Source: Nitrospirillum sp034427435 (GTDB taxonomy: Bacteria > Pseudomonadota > Alphaproteobacteria > Azospirillales > Azospirillaceae). From it: a stretch of DNA of 64,000 bases. Position numbers and translations under genes: made by a program. The stretch covers positions 1,054,001-1,118,000 of the forward strand of contig NZ_JAXQNP010000003.1 in assembly GCF_034427435.1 (NCBI RefSeq), read 5' to 3'. Shown piece by piece: positions 34,773-43,086 of this stretch (position 1 is the stretch's first letter; every line of letters begins with the position of its first letter). Under the pieces are notes generated by a model. It was not told the origin of the DNA and did no database searches. It saw nothing but the letters and a program-made list of their open reading frames with translations.

Positions 34773-36974
34773 ATGGTCCGCCCCGTTTCCCGCCGCCTGT
34801 TCGCGCTCGCCCTCATCGGGGCGGGGTTGTGGGGGAACGCGGCCGGGGCGGTGGGCCTGCCATCCACACCGGCCAAGCCGGTGACGGACAGCTTTTTCGG
34901 GCAGGTGGTCACCGACCCCTATCGTTGGCTGGAGGATTGGTCGGATCCGGTCGTGAAGCGCTGGTCCGCCGATCAGAACGCCTATAGCCGCGTCTACCTG
35001 GACGCCGTGCCCCAGCATGCCGCCATCAAGGCGCGGCTGACATCCCTCATCGCGGCCACCCCGATTCGCTATTCCGGCGTGCGGGCCGCTGGTGGCCACC
35101 TCTTCGCCCGCCTGACCGATCCCCGCCTGCAACAGCCGCAAATCGTCATGATCGACGACTCGACGGCCACGACGCCGTCGCGGGACCTGCCCGTCCGCGT
35201 GGTGATCGACCCCAACAAGATCGACCCGCGGGGCCTGACCTCGGTCGACTGGTTCGTGCCCTCGCCCGACGGCCGTCTGGTGGCGGCCAGCCTGTCCACC
35301 GGCGGTAGCGAGAACGGCAGCGTCCATGTCTTCGACGCCGCCACCGGCGCGGAGGTGGGTGACGTCATCCCCCACGTGCAATATCCCACCGGCGGGGGTG
35401 ACCTGGCGTGGTCCGCCGATGGCAAAGGCTTCTGGTACACCCGCTACCCGGGTGAGGAGCGGCCGGAGGCGGACCGCCATTTCTTCATGCAGGTCTACTG
35501 GCACCCGCTGGGCGGCGATCCGCGCAACGACAGTTATGTGCTGGGCCATGACTTCCCCCGCATCGCGGAGGTGGAGCTGGACAACCGCGAGGGCACCGGC
35601 CCGCTGGTCATCTCCGTCGCCAACGGCGACGGCGGGGAGTTCGAGCATTTCCTGCTGCCGGCCTCGGCCGCGCCCACCGGCACGCCGGTGCCGGTCACCC
35701 GGTTCACCGACAAGGTGGTGGCGGTGACGCCCGGGCCGGACGGCGCGCTTTACCTGATTTCCCGCCTGAACGCGCCGGCGGGCCGCCTGTTGCGCCTGGC
35801 GCCGGGCGATACGGACCTGGCCCATGCCAAGCTGCTGGTGCCGGAGGGCAAGGCGGCCCTGCTGTCCGACCGGGGCTCCCACTCCCTGGCCGTGACGGAA
35901 AACCGCCTCTATCTGCGCCGCATCGAGGGCGGGCCGATCAGCGTCGCCATGGTGGCGCCGGCCACGGGCCAGCCCTTGGGCCCCTTGCCCCTGCCGCCGG
36001 TATCGGCCAACCACGAGCTGGTGCCCCTGGGCGGCGACCGCGTGCTGTACGATGTCGCCACCTATCTGCGGGCGCCGCTCTACGCCGTTTATGACGAGCG
36101 GCGGCAAAGCATGGATGAGACCAAGCTCACGGCCACGGGTGGACTGGACTTCAGCGATGCCGAGGTGGTGCGCGATGCCGCCACCTCGGCGGACGGAACC
36201 CAGGTGCCGGTCACCCTCATCATCCCCAAGGGGGCCCGGAAGGGCGGAAAGGCGCCGACGCTGCTGACGGGGTATGGCGGTTTCGGCATCAGCCTGACGC
36301 CGGGGCAATTGGCGGCGGAACAGCGGCTGTGGCTGGACGCCGGCGGCATCTACGCCATCGCCAACCTGCGCGGCGGGGCGGAGTTTGGCGAGGCCTGGCA
36401 CGACGCTGGCCGCCTGACCAACAAGCAGCACGTCTTCGACGATTTCGCCGCCGTGGCCCGCCTGCTGGTTCAGCGGGGCTACACCGATGCCGACCATCTG
36501 GCCCTGATCGGCGGCAGCAACGGGGGGCTGCTGATGGGCGCCACCCTGACCCAGCACCCGGAACTGGCCCGCGCCGTGGTGGGCAATGTGGGCCTCTACG
36601 ACATGGTCCGCACCGAGCGGGATCCCAATGGCGCTTTCAACATCACCGAATACGGCACGGTGACGGACCCGGCGCAGTTCCGCGCCATCTACGCCTATTC
36701 CCCCTATCACCACGTCACTGACGGTGCCCGCTATCCGGCCGTGCTGCTGACCACGGGGGAGAATGACGGGCGGGTGAACCCCATGCATTCGCGCAAGATG
36801 GTGGCGCGGCTGCAGGCGGCGGACCCCGCCGGCCTGCCCATCCTGTTGCGCACCACCGCCAATGCCGGGCATGGGCATGGCAGTTCGCTGGCGGAGCGGG
36901 TAGCCCTGTCGACCGACATCTACGGTTTCCTATTCGACCAATTGGCCATGACCCTGCCGCCGGCGGCCAAGTGA
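34773..36974 (+). CDS. Secreted prolyl oligopeptidase-family serine peptidase (S9A)
   Basis: The product is 733 aa from ATG 34773, chosen because GGAAG lies 6 bases upstream and a signal peptide follows (VRPVSRRLFALALIGAGLWG, cleaved after AGA). The N-terminal propeller is marked by DPYRWLEDWSDPVVKRWSADQN and ends near residue 475. The hydrolase domain carries GGSNGG with Ser582, ENDGRV with Asp665 and NAGHGHG with His700, a complete triad. The length suits S9A prolyl oligopeptidase, which cuts short peptides after proline. Here it is exported, complementing the S46 enzymes in peptide breakdown. Confidence 0.93.
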   Translation: MVRPVSRRLFALALIGAGLWGNAAGAVGLPSTPAKPVTDSFFGQVVTDPYRWLEDWSDPVVKRWSADQNAYSRVYLDAVPQHAAIKARLTSLIAATPIRYSGVRAAGGHLFARLTDPRLQQPQIVMIDDSTATTPSRDLPVRVVIDPNKIDPRGLTSVDWFVPSPDGRLVAASLSTGGSENGSVHVFDAATGAEVGDVIPHVQYPTGGGDLAWSADGKGFWYTRYPGEERPEADRHFFMQVYWHPLGGDPRNDSYVLGHDFPRIAEVELDNREGTGPLVISVANGDGGEFEHFLLPASAAPTGTPVPVTRFTDKVVAVTPGPDGALYLISRLNAPAGRLLRLAPGDTDLAHAKLLVPEGKAALLSDRGSHSLAVTENRLYLRRIEGGPISVAMVAPATGQPLGPLPLPPVSANHELVPLGGDRVLYDVATYLRAPLYAVYDERRQSMDETKLTATGGLDFSDAEVVRDAATSADGTQVPVTLIIPKGARKGGKAPTLLTGYGGFGISLTPGQLAAEQRLWLDAGGIYAIANLRGGAEFGEAWHDAGRLTNKQHVFDDFAAVARLLVQRGYTDADHLALIGGSNGGLLMGATLTQHPELARAVVGNVGLYDMVRTERDPNGAFNITEYGTVTDPAQFRAIYAYSPYHHVTDGARYPAVLLTTGENDGRVNPMHSRKMVARLQAADPAGLPILLRTTANAGHGHGSSLAERVALSTDIYGFLFDQLAMTLPPAAK

Positions 36975-37078
36975 CCAACGGGCCGATGCTTTAAGGCTGT
37001 CCCGGGCGGGACGGGTGGCCCATAGTAGGGGCCTGTTTTTCCTCACGCTGTTCCGCCCCCATGGGTCCGCCTGGTGCC

Positions 37079-38413
37079 ATGACGTCCTTGCCCAACCCCT
37101 CGCCAACCCTTCCCCTGCCGGGGGACAGGCTGGACTGGCTGGATCCCGCTTGCCGGCTGGTCCAGGACGGGCAGGCGTATGGCCGTGCGGACCTGATGGG
37201 CCGTGCCCAGGACTTGAGGGCGCGCTGGGGTGCCGTGGGACCGGTGGCGGCCGTGGCGGCCACGCCGCTGGCCGTGGCCACGGCCCTGGTTGCCGCGTGC
37301 GTGTCGAACGTTCCGCTGTTCCTGCTGCGGGGCGGCGATGTGCCGGCAGGGGTGCCGGCGGGGGTGCCGATGGGGGTGGACGCGCAGGTTCACGCGGACG
37401 GCGCGGTGACGCGCCTCAACAAGGATGCGGGAGCCACGGACGCGGGAGCCTGGGCGTCGGGCTTTTCCCTGGTGCTGGAAACCTCCGGCACCACCGGGGC
37501 GCCCAAGCGCCTGCGCCATGATTTCGCGCGGCTGACGGCCCGCATCCAGCCGGGGCGCGGGCGGGGGTGCACGTGGCTGGCCACCTTCGATCCAGGCGGC
37601 TACGCCGGCCTGCAGGTGCTGCTGACCGTGCTGCGGGGCGGCGGCACCCTGGTCGATGGCGAGGCCCATGACGTGCCGGCCCAGGCAGAGCGCGCGGCGC
37701 GGCACGCCGTCACCCACATCAGTGCCACGCCCAGCTTCTGGCGGGCCTTCCTGCTGACGGGGAAGAAGCCGCCACTGAAGGCGCTGACCCTGGGCGGGGA
37801 GGCGGTGGAGCAGACCCTGCTGGATCGCTTGGCGGTGGCCTTTCCCGGCGCCACGCTGCGCCATATCTATGCCAGCACCGAGGCGGGGGCCCTGTTCGCC
37901 GTCTCCGATGGCCTGGCCGGTTTCCCGGCCGCCTGGCTGGAGACGGGCGTGGAAGGCACCGACCTCGCCATCCGGGGCGAGGTGCTGCATGTCAGGGGGC
38001 CCCGGCTGGCGCTTGCCCTGGCCGATGGGCGCCTGCTGACGGACGCCGATGGGTGGTACGCCACCGGCGACCGGGTCGAAGTGGTGGGCGACCGGGTGCT
38101 TTTCCGGGGCCGCGAGGACGGCGTGGTCAATGTCGGCGGGGTGAAGGTCATGCCGGATGCGGTCGAGGCCCTGATCCAGGCGGTGCCCGGCATCGCCGAC
38201 GCCGCCGTGCGCGTGCAGGCCAGTCCCATCACCGGGCATCTGCTGACGGCGCAGTTGGTGGCGGCCCCCGATCAGGACCCGGCGGCCCTTCGGCCCCTGG
38301 TGGTGGCGGCCCTGGCCGGCCTGCCACCGGCCGCGCGGCCAAGGCGGCTGGAATTCGTTACGGAATTGGAATTATCCCCGTCGGGCAAAAAGAAGCGGGT
38401 GCGGCATGAGTGA
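37079..38413 (+). CDS. AMP-forming acyl/aryl ligase (ANL superfamily)
   Basis: The product is 444 aa from ATG 37079 (ATG 37061 is an alternative). It is short for the superfamily because the N-terminal part is reduced. Core motifs are present: LVLETSGTTGAPKRLRHDF (phosphate-binding loop), YASTEAGALFAV, GWYATGDRVEVVGDRVLFRGR, and a C-terminal LSPSGKKKRVR with the catalytic Lys. It should activate a carboxylic acid as an adenylate for transfer to CoA or a carrier protein. It overlaps the SDR gene by 8 bases, and a FabH-like gene follows. Together they look like a small acyl-building cassette. Confidence 0.85.
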   Translation: MTSLPNPSPTLPLPGDRLDWLDPACRLVQDGQAYGRADLMGRAQDLRARWGAVGPVAAVAATPLAVATALVAACVSNVPLFLLRGGDVPAGVPAGVPMGVDAQVHADGAVTRLNKDAGATDAGAWASGFSLVLETSGTTGAPKRLRHDFARLTARIQPGRGRGCTWLATFDPGGYAGLQVLLTVLRGGGTLVDGEAHDVPAQAERAARHAVTHISATPSFWRAFLLTGKKPPLKALTLGGEAVEQTLLDRLAVAFPGATLRHIYASTEAGALFAVSDGLAGFPAAWLETGVEGTDLAIRGEVLHVRGPRLALALADGRLLTDADGWYATGDRVEVVGDRVLFRGREDGVVNVGGVKVMPDAVEALIQAVPGIADAAVRVQASPITGHLLTAQLVAAPDQDPAALRPLVVAALAGLPPAARPRRLEFVTELELSPSGKKKRVRHE

Positions 38414-39149
38414 TCACATCATCGTCACCGGCGGCAGCCGGGGGCTGGGGTTGGCCCTGGTGCGCGCCCTGCTGGCGGACGGCTGGCGCGTCTCCACCTG
38501 CGCCCGCAGCCCCACGGCGGAGGTGGAGGAACTGACAGGCCAGCATGGCGACCGCTTCCTGTTCCAGGTGGCGCGGGTGGGGGACGCGGCCCAGGTGACG
38601 GCCTTCGTCGATGCCGCGGCGGCCTGGGCCGGCGGCCTCTACGGCTTGGTCAACAACGCCGGCATCGCGCGCGAGGGCATCCTGGCCACCCTGCCGCAGG
38701 TGGAAATCGATACCCTGATCCAGACCAATCTCAACGGCGCCCTCCAGGCGGCGCGCGCGGCCCTGCGCCATCTGCTGCGCCGGCCCGCCGGCGCCAGCCC
38801 GCCGGGCGGACGCATCGTCAACATCTCCTCCATCATCGGGCAGCGCGGCTATACCGGCCTTGCCGCCTATGCCGCCACCAAGGCGGGGATGGACGGCATG
38901 ACTCGGGCCCTGGCGCGCGAGGTGGGGCGCCGGGGCATCACGGTCAACTCGGTGGCGCCGGGCTATCTGGAGACGGAAATGTCGTCGACGCTCAGCGCCG
39001 GACAGCGCGACCAGATCATCCGGCGCACTCCGTTGGGACGCCTGGGCACGGCCGATGACGTCGTGCCGGTCGTGCGTTTCCTGCTGGGGCCGGCCGCCGC
39101 CTATATCACCGGGCAGACCCTGGTGGTTGACGGCGGCATCAGTTGCTGA
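38406..39149 (+). CDS. FabG-like short-chain dehydrogenase/reductase
   Basis: The product is 247 aa. The cofactor loop is TGGSRGLG, followed by NNAG, and the catalytic residues are Ser142, Tyr155 and Lys159 (YAATK). The C-terminal VNSVAPGYLETEM and GQTLVVDGG are typical of 3-oxoacyl-ACP reductases. It overlaps the ligase stop by 8 bases and precedes the FabH-like gene by 13, so the three are one operon. The expected reaction is NADPH-dependent reduction of a beta-keto acyl or sugar intermediate; the true substrate is not evident. Confidence 0.88.
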   Translation: MSDHIIVTGGSRGLGLALVRALLADGWRVSTCARSPTAEVEELTGQHGDRFLFQVARVGDAAQVTAFVDAAAAWAGGLYGLVNNAGIAREGILATLPQVEIDTLIQTNLNGALQAARAALRHLLRRPAGASPPGGRIVNISSIIGQRGYTGLAAYAATKAGMDGMTRALAREVGRRGITVNSVAPGYLETEMSSTLSAGQRDQIIRRTPLGRLGTADDVVPVVRFLLGPAAAYITGQTLVVDGGISC

Positions 39150-39162
39150 GGGGAGAATAGTG

Positions 39163-40197
39163 ATGGCCTTGGCCCGGTTGAACGGCGTGGCGGTGCGGGG
39201 CATCGTCTCGGCACTGCCAGCCCGGGTGGAAGACACCACGGACCTGGCCGTCCGCTTCGGGGAAGACGCGGCGCGGCGCCTGGCCACGGCCACCGGCATT
39301 CATGCCCGTCATCGGGCGGCCCCGGACCAATGCACCTCCGACCTTGCGGTCCCTGCCGCGCAGGCGCTGCTGCGGGGACTGGGCTGGCCGGCCGACAGCA
39401 TCGACCTGCTGGTTTTCGTCAGCCAAACCCATGATCAGGTGCTGCCGGCCACCGCCTGCCTGATGCAGCGGCGGCTGGGCCTGCCCAAGACGGCGGCGGC
39501 GTTCGACCTGTCGCTGGGGTGCTCCGGCTATGTTTATGGCTTGTGGGCCGCAGGCTCGGCCCTGGCCACCTTGCTGCCACGGGCGGATGGCCGACCGGCG
39601 CGGGCCCTGCTGCTGGTCGGCGACACCACCACCCGCCTCCTGGACCCGGATGACCGGGCCGTCGCCCCGCTGTTCGGCGATGCCGCCGCCGCCACGGCGC
39701 TGGAAATCGATCCCGCCGCCGCCCCCATGACCATTGATCTGGGAACCGACGGCGCGGGCGCCCCCTACCTCATGGCGGCGGGGGGGGCCATGCGCGCGCC
39801 GGACCAACCCGCGCGGCTGTTCATGGACGGCACTCAGGTTTTCGCCTTCACCCTGCGTGAGGTGCCGGCCGCCATCGCCGCCACCTTGGCCGCGGCGGGC
39901 TGGACGGCGGCGGACGTCGACCGGTTCGTGCTGCACCAGGCCAACGAGATGATGATTCGCCGCCTGGGGCAAAAGATCGGCGCCCCGGAGGATCGTCTGG
40001 TGCTGGCGTTGGCCCGGCACGGCAACACCAGTTCCGCCTCGGTTCCCTTGGCCCTGACCGACGCGATGGCCGGGATGCTCAAGGCAGGGCCGGCCCGGGT
40101 CCTGCTGTCGGGGTTCGGGGTGGGGTGGTCCTGGGCCACGGCGGCGGCCACCTTGGGGCCGCTGGCCGTGTGCGAAACCCTGGTGCTGCCCCTCTGA
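39163..40197 (+). CDS. FabH-like 3-oxoacyl-ACP synthase III family protein
   Basis: The product is 344 aa from ATG 39163 with GAGGGGAG upstream. The ketosynthase III triad is complete: Cys120 in DLSLGCSGYVYGL, His258 in VLHQANE and Asn288 in RHGNTSSAS. The closing SGFGVGWSWATA is the usual glycine-rich end. Homologues outside primary fatty-acid synthesis occur in flagellin or polysaccharide glycan clusters, for example orfC of the Pseudomonas aeruginosa flagellin glycosylation island. It is last in the operon and converges on flbT. Not the housekeeping FabH, judging by context; inference. Confidence 0.88.
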   Translation: MALARLNGVAVRGIVSALPARVEDTTDLAVRFGEDAARRLATATGIHARHRAAPDQCTSDLAVPAAQALLRGLGWPADSIDLLVFVSQTHDQVLPATACLMQRRLGLPKTAAAFDLSLGCSGYVYGLWAAGSALATLLPRADGRPARALLLVGDTTTRLLDPDDRAVAPLFGDAAAATALEIDPAAAPMTIDLGTDGAGAPYLMAAGGAMRAPDQPARLFMDGTQVFAFTLREVPAAIAATLAAAGWTAADVDRFVLHQANEMMIRRLGQKIGAPEDRLVLALARHGNTSSASVPLALTDAMAGMLKAGPARVLLSGFGVGWSWATAAATLGPLAVCETLVLPL

Positions 40198-40228
40198 TGG
40201 CGGCCGCGCTTGGGCCGGGCGGCCGGCC

Positions 40229-40681
40229 TTATTCGTCGACGGACGGGGCGGCCACCTTGCGGCGGCGGCGCACCACCTCCACCGTCGGCTTGGGCGCCGG
40301 GGGCGCCTCCATGGTTTCCTTGATGTCGAACAGCTTGCGGCACAGTTTCAGGGCGCGGTAGTTGTTGCCCTCTTGCACCAGGGTCTGCACCTCATCGAAC
40401 AAGGCCGCCTTGTCCGGGTGCTGGGCGCGCGCCTCTTCCAGGATCGCGGCGAAGTGAACCATGTTGGTCGCCGCGTCTTCGGGGAAGATGTAGATCAGCT
40501 GGATGACGAAGTAGAGCCGCTTTTCGATGGTGTCGCAGTTCTCCTCCTTCAGGATTTCCCGGCCGCGCAGGAAATTCACCTTGTTGTAGAAGAACAGCGA
40601 AACGGGATGATCGCCGATGCCGATGACGGCGCCATTGACGATCAGCTTTTCTCCCGGACGTAGCACCAGTTTCAGCGGCAA
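40229..40681 (-). CDS. flbT: FlbT, flagellin post-transcriptional regulator
   Basis: The product is 150 aa. The N terminus PLKLVLRPGEKLIVNGAVI and the NKVNFLRGREILKEE segment are diagnostic of FlbT. In Caulobacter FlbT binds the 5' untranslated region of flagellin mRNA and represses it until hook assembly; in other alphaproteobacteria it can activate. It is encoded next to the flagellin gene, both on the minus strand. The C-terminal basic tail VRRRRKVAAPS is unusual but not informative. Regulation by stage of flagellar assembly is expected. Confidence 0.94.
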   Translation of the reverse strand: MPLKLVLRPGEKLIVNGAVIGIGDHPVSLFFYNKVNFLRGREILKEENCDTIEKRLYFVIQLIYIFPEDAATNMVHFAAILEEARAQHPDKAALFDEVQTLVQEGNNYRALKLCRKLFDIKETMEAPPAPKPTVEVVRRRRKVAAPSVDE

Positions 40682-41031
40682 GGGAGCAATCCTTCCTTAG
40701 AACGCGGTCCCAGGCCCGGGATCCGGGCTGGGACTCCGGCCTCATGGCCGGGCGGGCAAACCTTAAACGGATGGGGGCGTTCCTCGCATGCGGGGGCCCC
40801 TGTGCCGGCTGCGTTTTATTGGACGCACATCCGGCTACGGAGTGGGTCGCCTCCGCGAGCGGAGGCACGCCCAAAGGCGAGCCCGCCCTCGGGCGACCCG
40901 CTCTAGGAATTACGGCAGCCGACCCCGTCCGGTCATCAAAAAACCGCTGCTGGCCGAACGCTGCGACAAAAAAGAAGGTGGCGGACGTTGCCGTCCGCCA
41001 CCTTCCGTACTTCCACGCTGTCGCTGATCTA
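40682..41031. other. Intergenic region between flbT and the flagellin gene
   Basis: No gene is seen. It includes the flagellin terminator (40968-41005) and a compound hairpin at 40841-40902: outer arms AGTGGGTCGCC and GGGCGACCCGCT, with inner stems CCTCCGC-GA-GCGGAGG (40850-40865) and GCCCG-CCCT-CGGGC (40881-40894). The compound hairpin resembles a REP-type intergenic element. Confidence 0.5.
40968..41005 (-). terminator. Flagellin gene terminator
   Basis: A perfect 13-bp stem (40974-40986 and 40993-41005, loop GTTGCC) is followed on the minus strand by six T. It is a strong intrinsic terminator 27 bp after the flagellin stop. Confidence 0.92.
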
Positions 41032-42897
41032 TTAGAACAGCTTGAGGATGGACTGCTGAGCCTGGTTGGCCAAGGACAGGGTGGTGACACCCAGGGACTG
41101 CTTGGTCTGCAGGGCCAGCAACTGGGCGCCGGCTTCGTTCTGGTCCACCTGCGTCAGGTTGTCGGCGCCATCCTGCAACACGTTGTTGAACGCGCTCGTG
41201 AAGTCGGAGCGGGTCTGAACGATGTTGAGGTTGGTGCTGAGCGTCTGAGAGGCGGCGCGCAGGACGTTGGTGGCGTTGGTCAGCTGCGCCGAGGCCTTGT
41301 CGATGTCCGCCCGGTCCAGGAAATTGTTCTGGGCGTAGTCGATGGCCAGGCCTTGGCCCGAGGTGGTGATGTTGGTCGCCGCCACGGTGATGCTGCTGCT
41401 GTTGTCCTGGTTGAACTGGACACTCAGGTCGTTCGAGGTGCTCGCCGCGGTGGTCTGCGCGGTGGTAATGTTCGCCGCCTTGCTGGCGCTGGCAGCCTGC
41501 TTAATGTCGCTGGCGGCCACGTTCAGGCGGACGGTGCCGGTGCTGAACGAGAAGGCGTTCTCACCATCGGCCAGCTTGGAGTCACCCCGCTGGTTGGAAC
41601 CAGAACGGGTCACGGAGACACCGTTCAGGTCCGTGGCGGTCACGGAGACATCCACGTTCTTTTCGATGGTGGAGGTGCCGTTGCCGTTCGTGCCCAGGGC
41701 TTCCAGCGACGCACGGTCGATGGTGAACGAGACCACCGTGCCCGACGAGAAGGAGATGGAAACGTTCTTCGTCAGGGCGTTGGATGCCGAGGTGCCCAGG
41801 GTGAAGGTGTTGGCCGTACCCGTGGCGCCGGGGGCCTGGAGGGTGAAGCTGTTGGTGCCGGCGGTCGGAGCCGTGACCGTAAAGCTGGAGAGCGAGCCGC
41901 CAGCGGCAGTCGCGGTCGTGATCTTGGCGGCCAAGCCAGCAGCAATGTTGGCTTCACGAGTAGCGGAGTCCGCCGCCACCACGTCACCGGCCGACGCGGT
42001 GTAGGTGAAGGAGGTACCGTTGACCGTGGCGGTGAAGGTGTCACCCTTGTCGACATTACCGGTGATGGTGATGGTCGACGTCTGCTTCGTACCGGACACA
42101 CCGGCGGTGGTCAGCGTGTTCGAGACCGCCTGGGTGTTGTCGAAGAAGTTGATGGTGCGCGACTCGTCGCCTTCCGTCACCACCACGCTGCGGGTCTGGC
42201 CGACCGCGCCACGCGTCTGGATCGAAATGTCGGAGAAGTTGCCGGTGGTGCTGCTCAGCGTGCCGGAAACCTTCAGGCCGAACACGCCGCGGGCCGTCTC
42301 GGCATTGGCGATATCGGCGGCATCGCCGGAGATCGCGCCGGTGCCGGAGATACGCACCGAATAGGTGTCGGCGCCGGTGATGTTGGTGACGCGGGCGTTG
42401 GAGATCGCGGTGATCGAGTTGGCCGAGGCGACCGAGGTCGAGGTGGCGGCGAACGATTGGCCGTTACCGGCGACCAAGTTCTTGCCCGAATAGCCGCTGT
42501 CGCCAGCCAGCTTGTCGATCTGGTCCTTGATGCCGTTGAACTGGTCGGCCAGCGACTTGCGGGTCGCGATGGAGCTGGCGTCCGTACCCAGGTTGGAATA
42601 CGCGGTCGTCAGCAGGCCTTGGGCCTGGGTGACCAGCGACTGGATGGAGGTGATGCCCTGGCTGCCCGCCTTAATGGTGTTGACGGCCTGCGTCATACCA
42701 TCCTTCAGGGTGGACAGATCGCTCGCGCGCTGATTCAGGCTCTGCGCGGCGAAGAAAGCGGTCGGACCGTCAAGGGCGGAGTTGACCTTGTTACCGGTCG
42801 CCAACTGGTTTTCCAGCTTGCTGGTAGCGGTGTTGGTCTGCTGCAGCAGCAGCAGGTTGGTCCGCATGCTGGACGAAAGCTGAACGGCGTCAGACAT
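41032..42897 (-). CDS. Flagellin with enlarged variable region
   Basis: The product is 621 aa, about double a minimal flagellin. The N-terminal D0/D1 part (residues 1 to about 150: SSSMRTNLLLLQQTN, ENQLATGNKVNSALDGPTAFF) and the C-terminal part (last about 100: RADIDKASAQLTNATNVLRA to SLANQAQQSILKLF) are conserved. The roughly 370-residue middle is Ser/Thr-rich and lies outside the filament, a likely glycosylation surface. The distribution resembles lateral-type flagellins of Azospirillum. AAGGAG lies 6-7 bases before the ATG. The gene is followed by flbT and preceded by TPR-glycosyltransferases, all on the same strand. Confidence 0.94.
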   Translation of the reverse strand: MSDAVQLSSSMRTNLLLLQQTNTATSKLENQLATGNKVNSALDGPTAFFAAQSLNQRASDLSTLKDGMTQAVNTIKAGSQGITSIQSLVTQAQGLLTTAYSNLGTDASSIATRKSLADQFNGIKDQIDKLAGDSGYSGKNLVAGNGQSFAATSTSVASANSITAISNARVTNITGADTYSVRISGTGAISGDAADIANAETARGVFGLKVSGTLSSTTGNFSDISIQTRGAVGQTRSVVVTEGDESRTINFFDNTQAVSNTLTTAGVSGTKQTSTITITGNVDKGDTFTATVNGTSFTYTASAGDVVAADSATREANIAAGLAAKITTATAAGGSLSSFTVTAPTAGTNSFTLQAPGATGTANTFTLGTSASNALTKNVSISFSSGTVVSFTIDRASLEALGTNGNGTSTIEKNVDVSVTATDLNGVSVTRSGSNQRGDSKLADGENAFSFSTGTVRLNVAASDIKQAASASKAANITTAQTTAASTSNDLSVQFNQDNSSSITVAATNITTSGQGLAIDYAQNNFLDRADIDKASAQLTNATNVLRAASQTLSTNLNIVQTRSDFTSAFNNVLQDGADNLTQVDQNEAGAQLLALQTKQSLGVTTLSLANQAQQSILKLF

Positions 42898-43086
42898 AAA
42901 AAATCTCCTTTGGAGAGGGTATGTTTCGCCCGAATTTTTCGGACACGGTAAGTGATGACCTGTTTCGGCGGCGGAGTCAAGGTGCGATTGATAAAATTTT
43001 AGACATTCTGTCCAGGCCCCGAGGGGCTACCGTCGCGCCAGCCTTCGCCGTCAACGTTCAATACATGATCAATCGTTGAGGGATCC

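Noticed and set aside
42898..43086. Sigma-28 promoter for flagellin
   Set aside because: TAAA-like and CCGA-like pieces exist on the minus strand but not at the required spacing.
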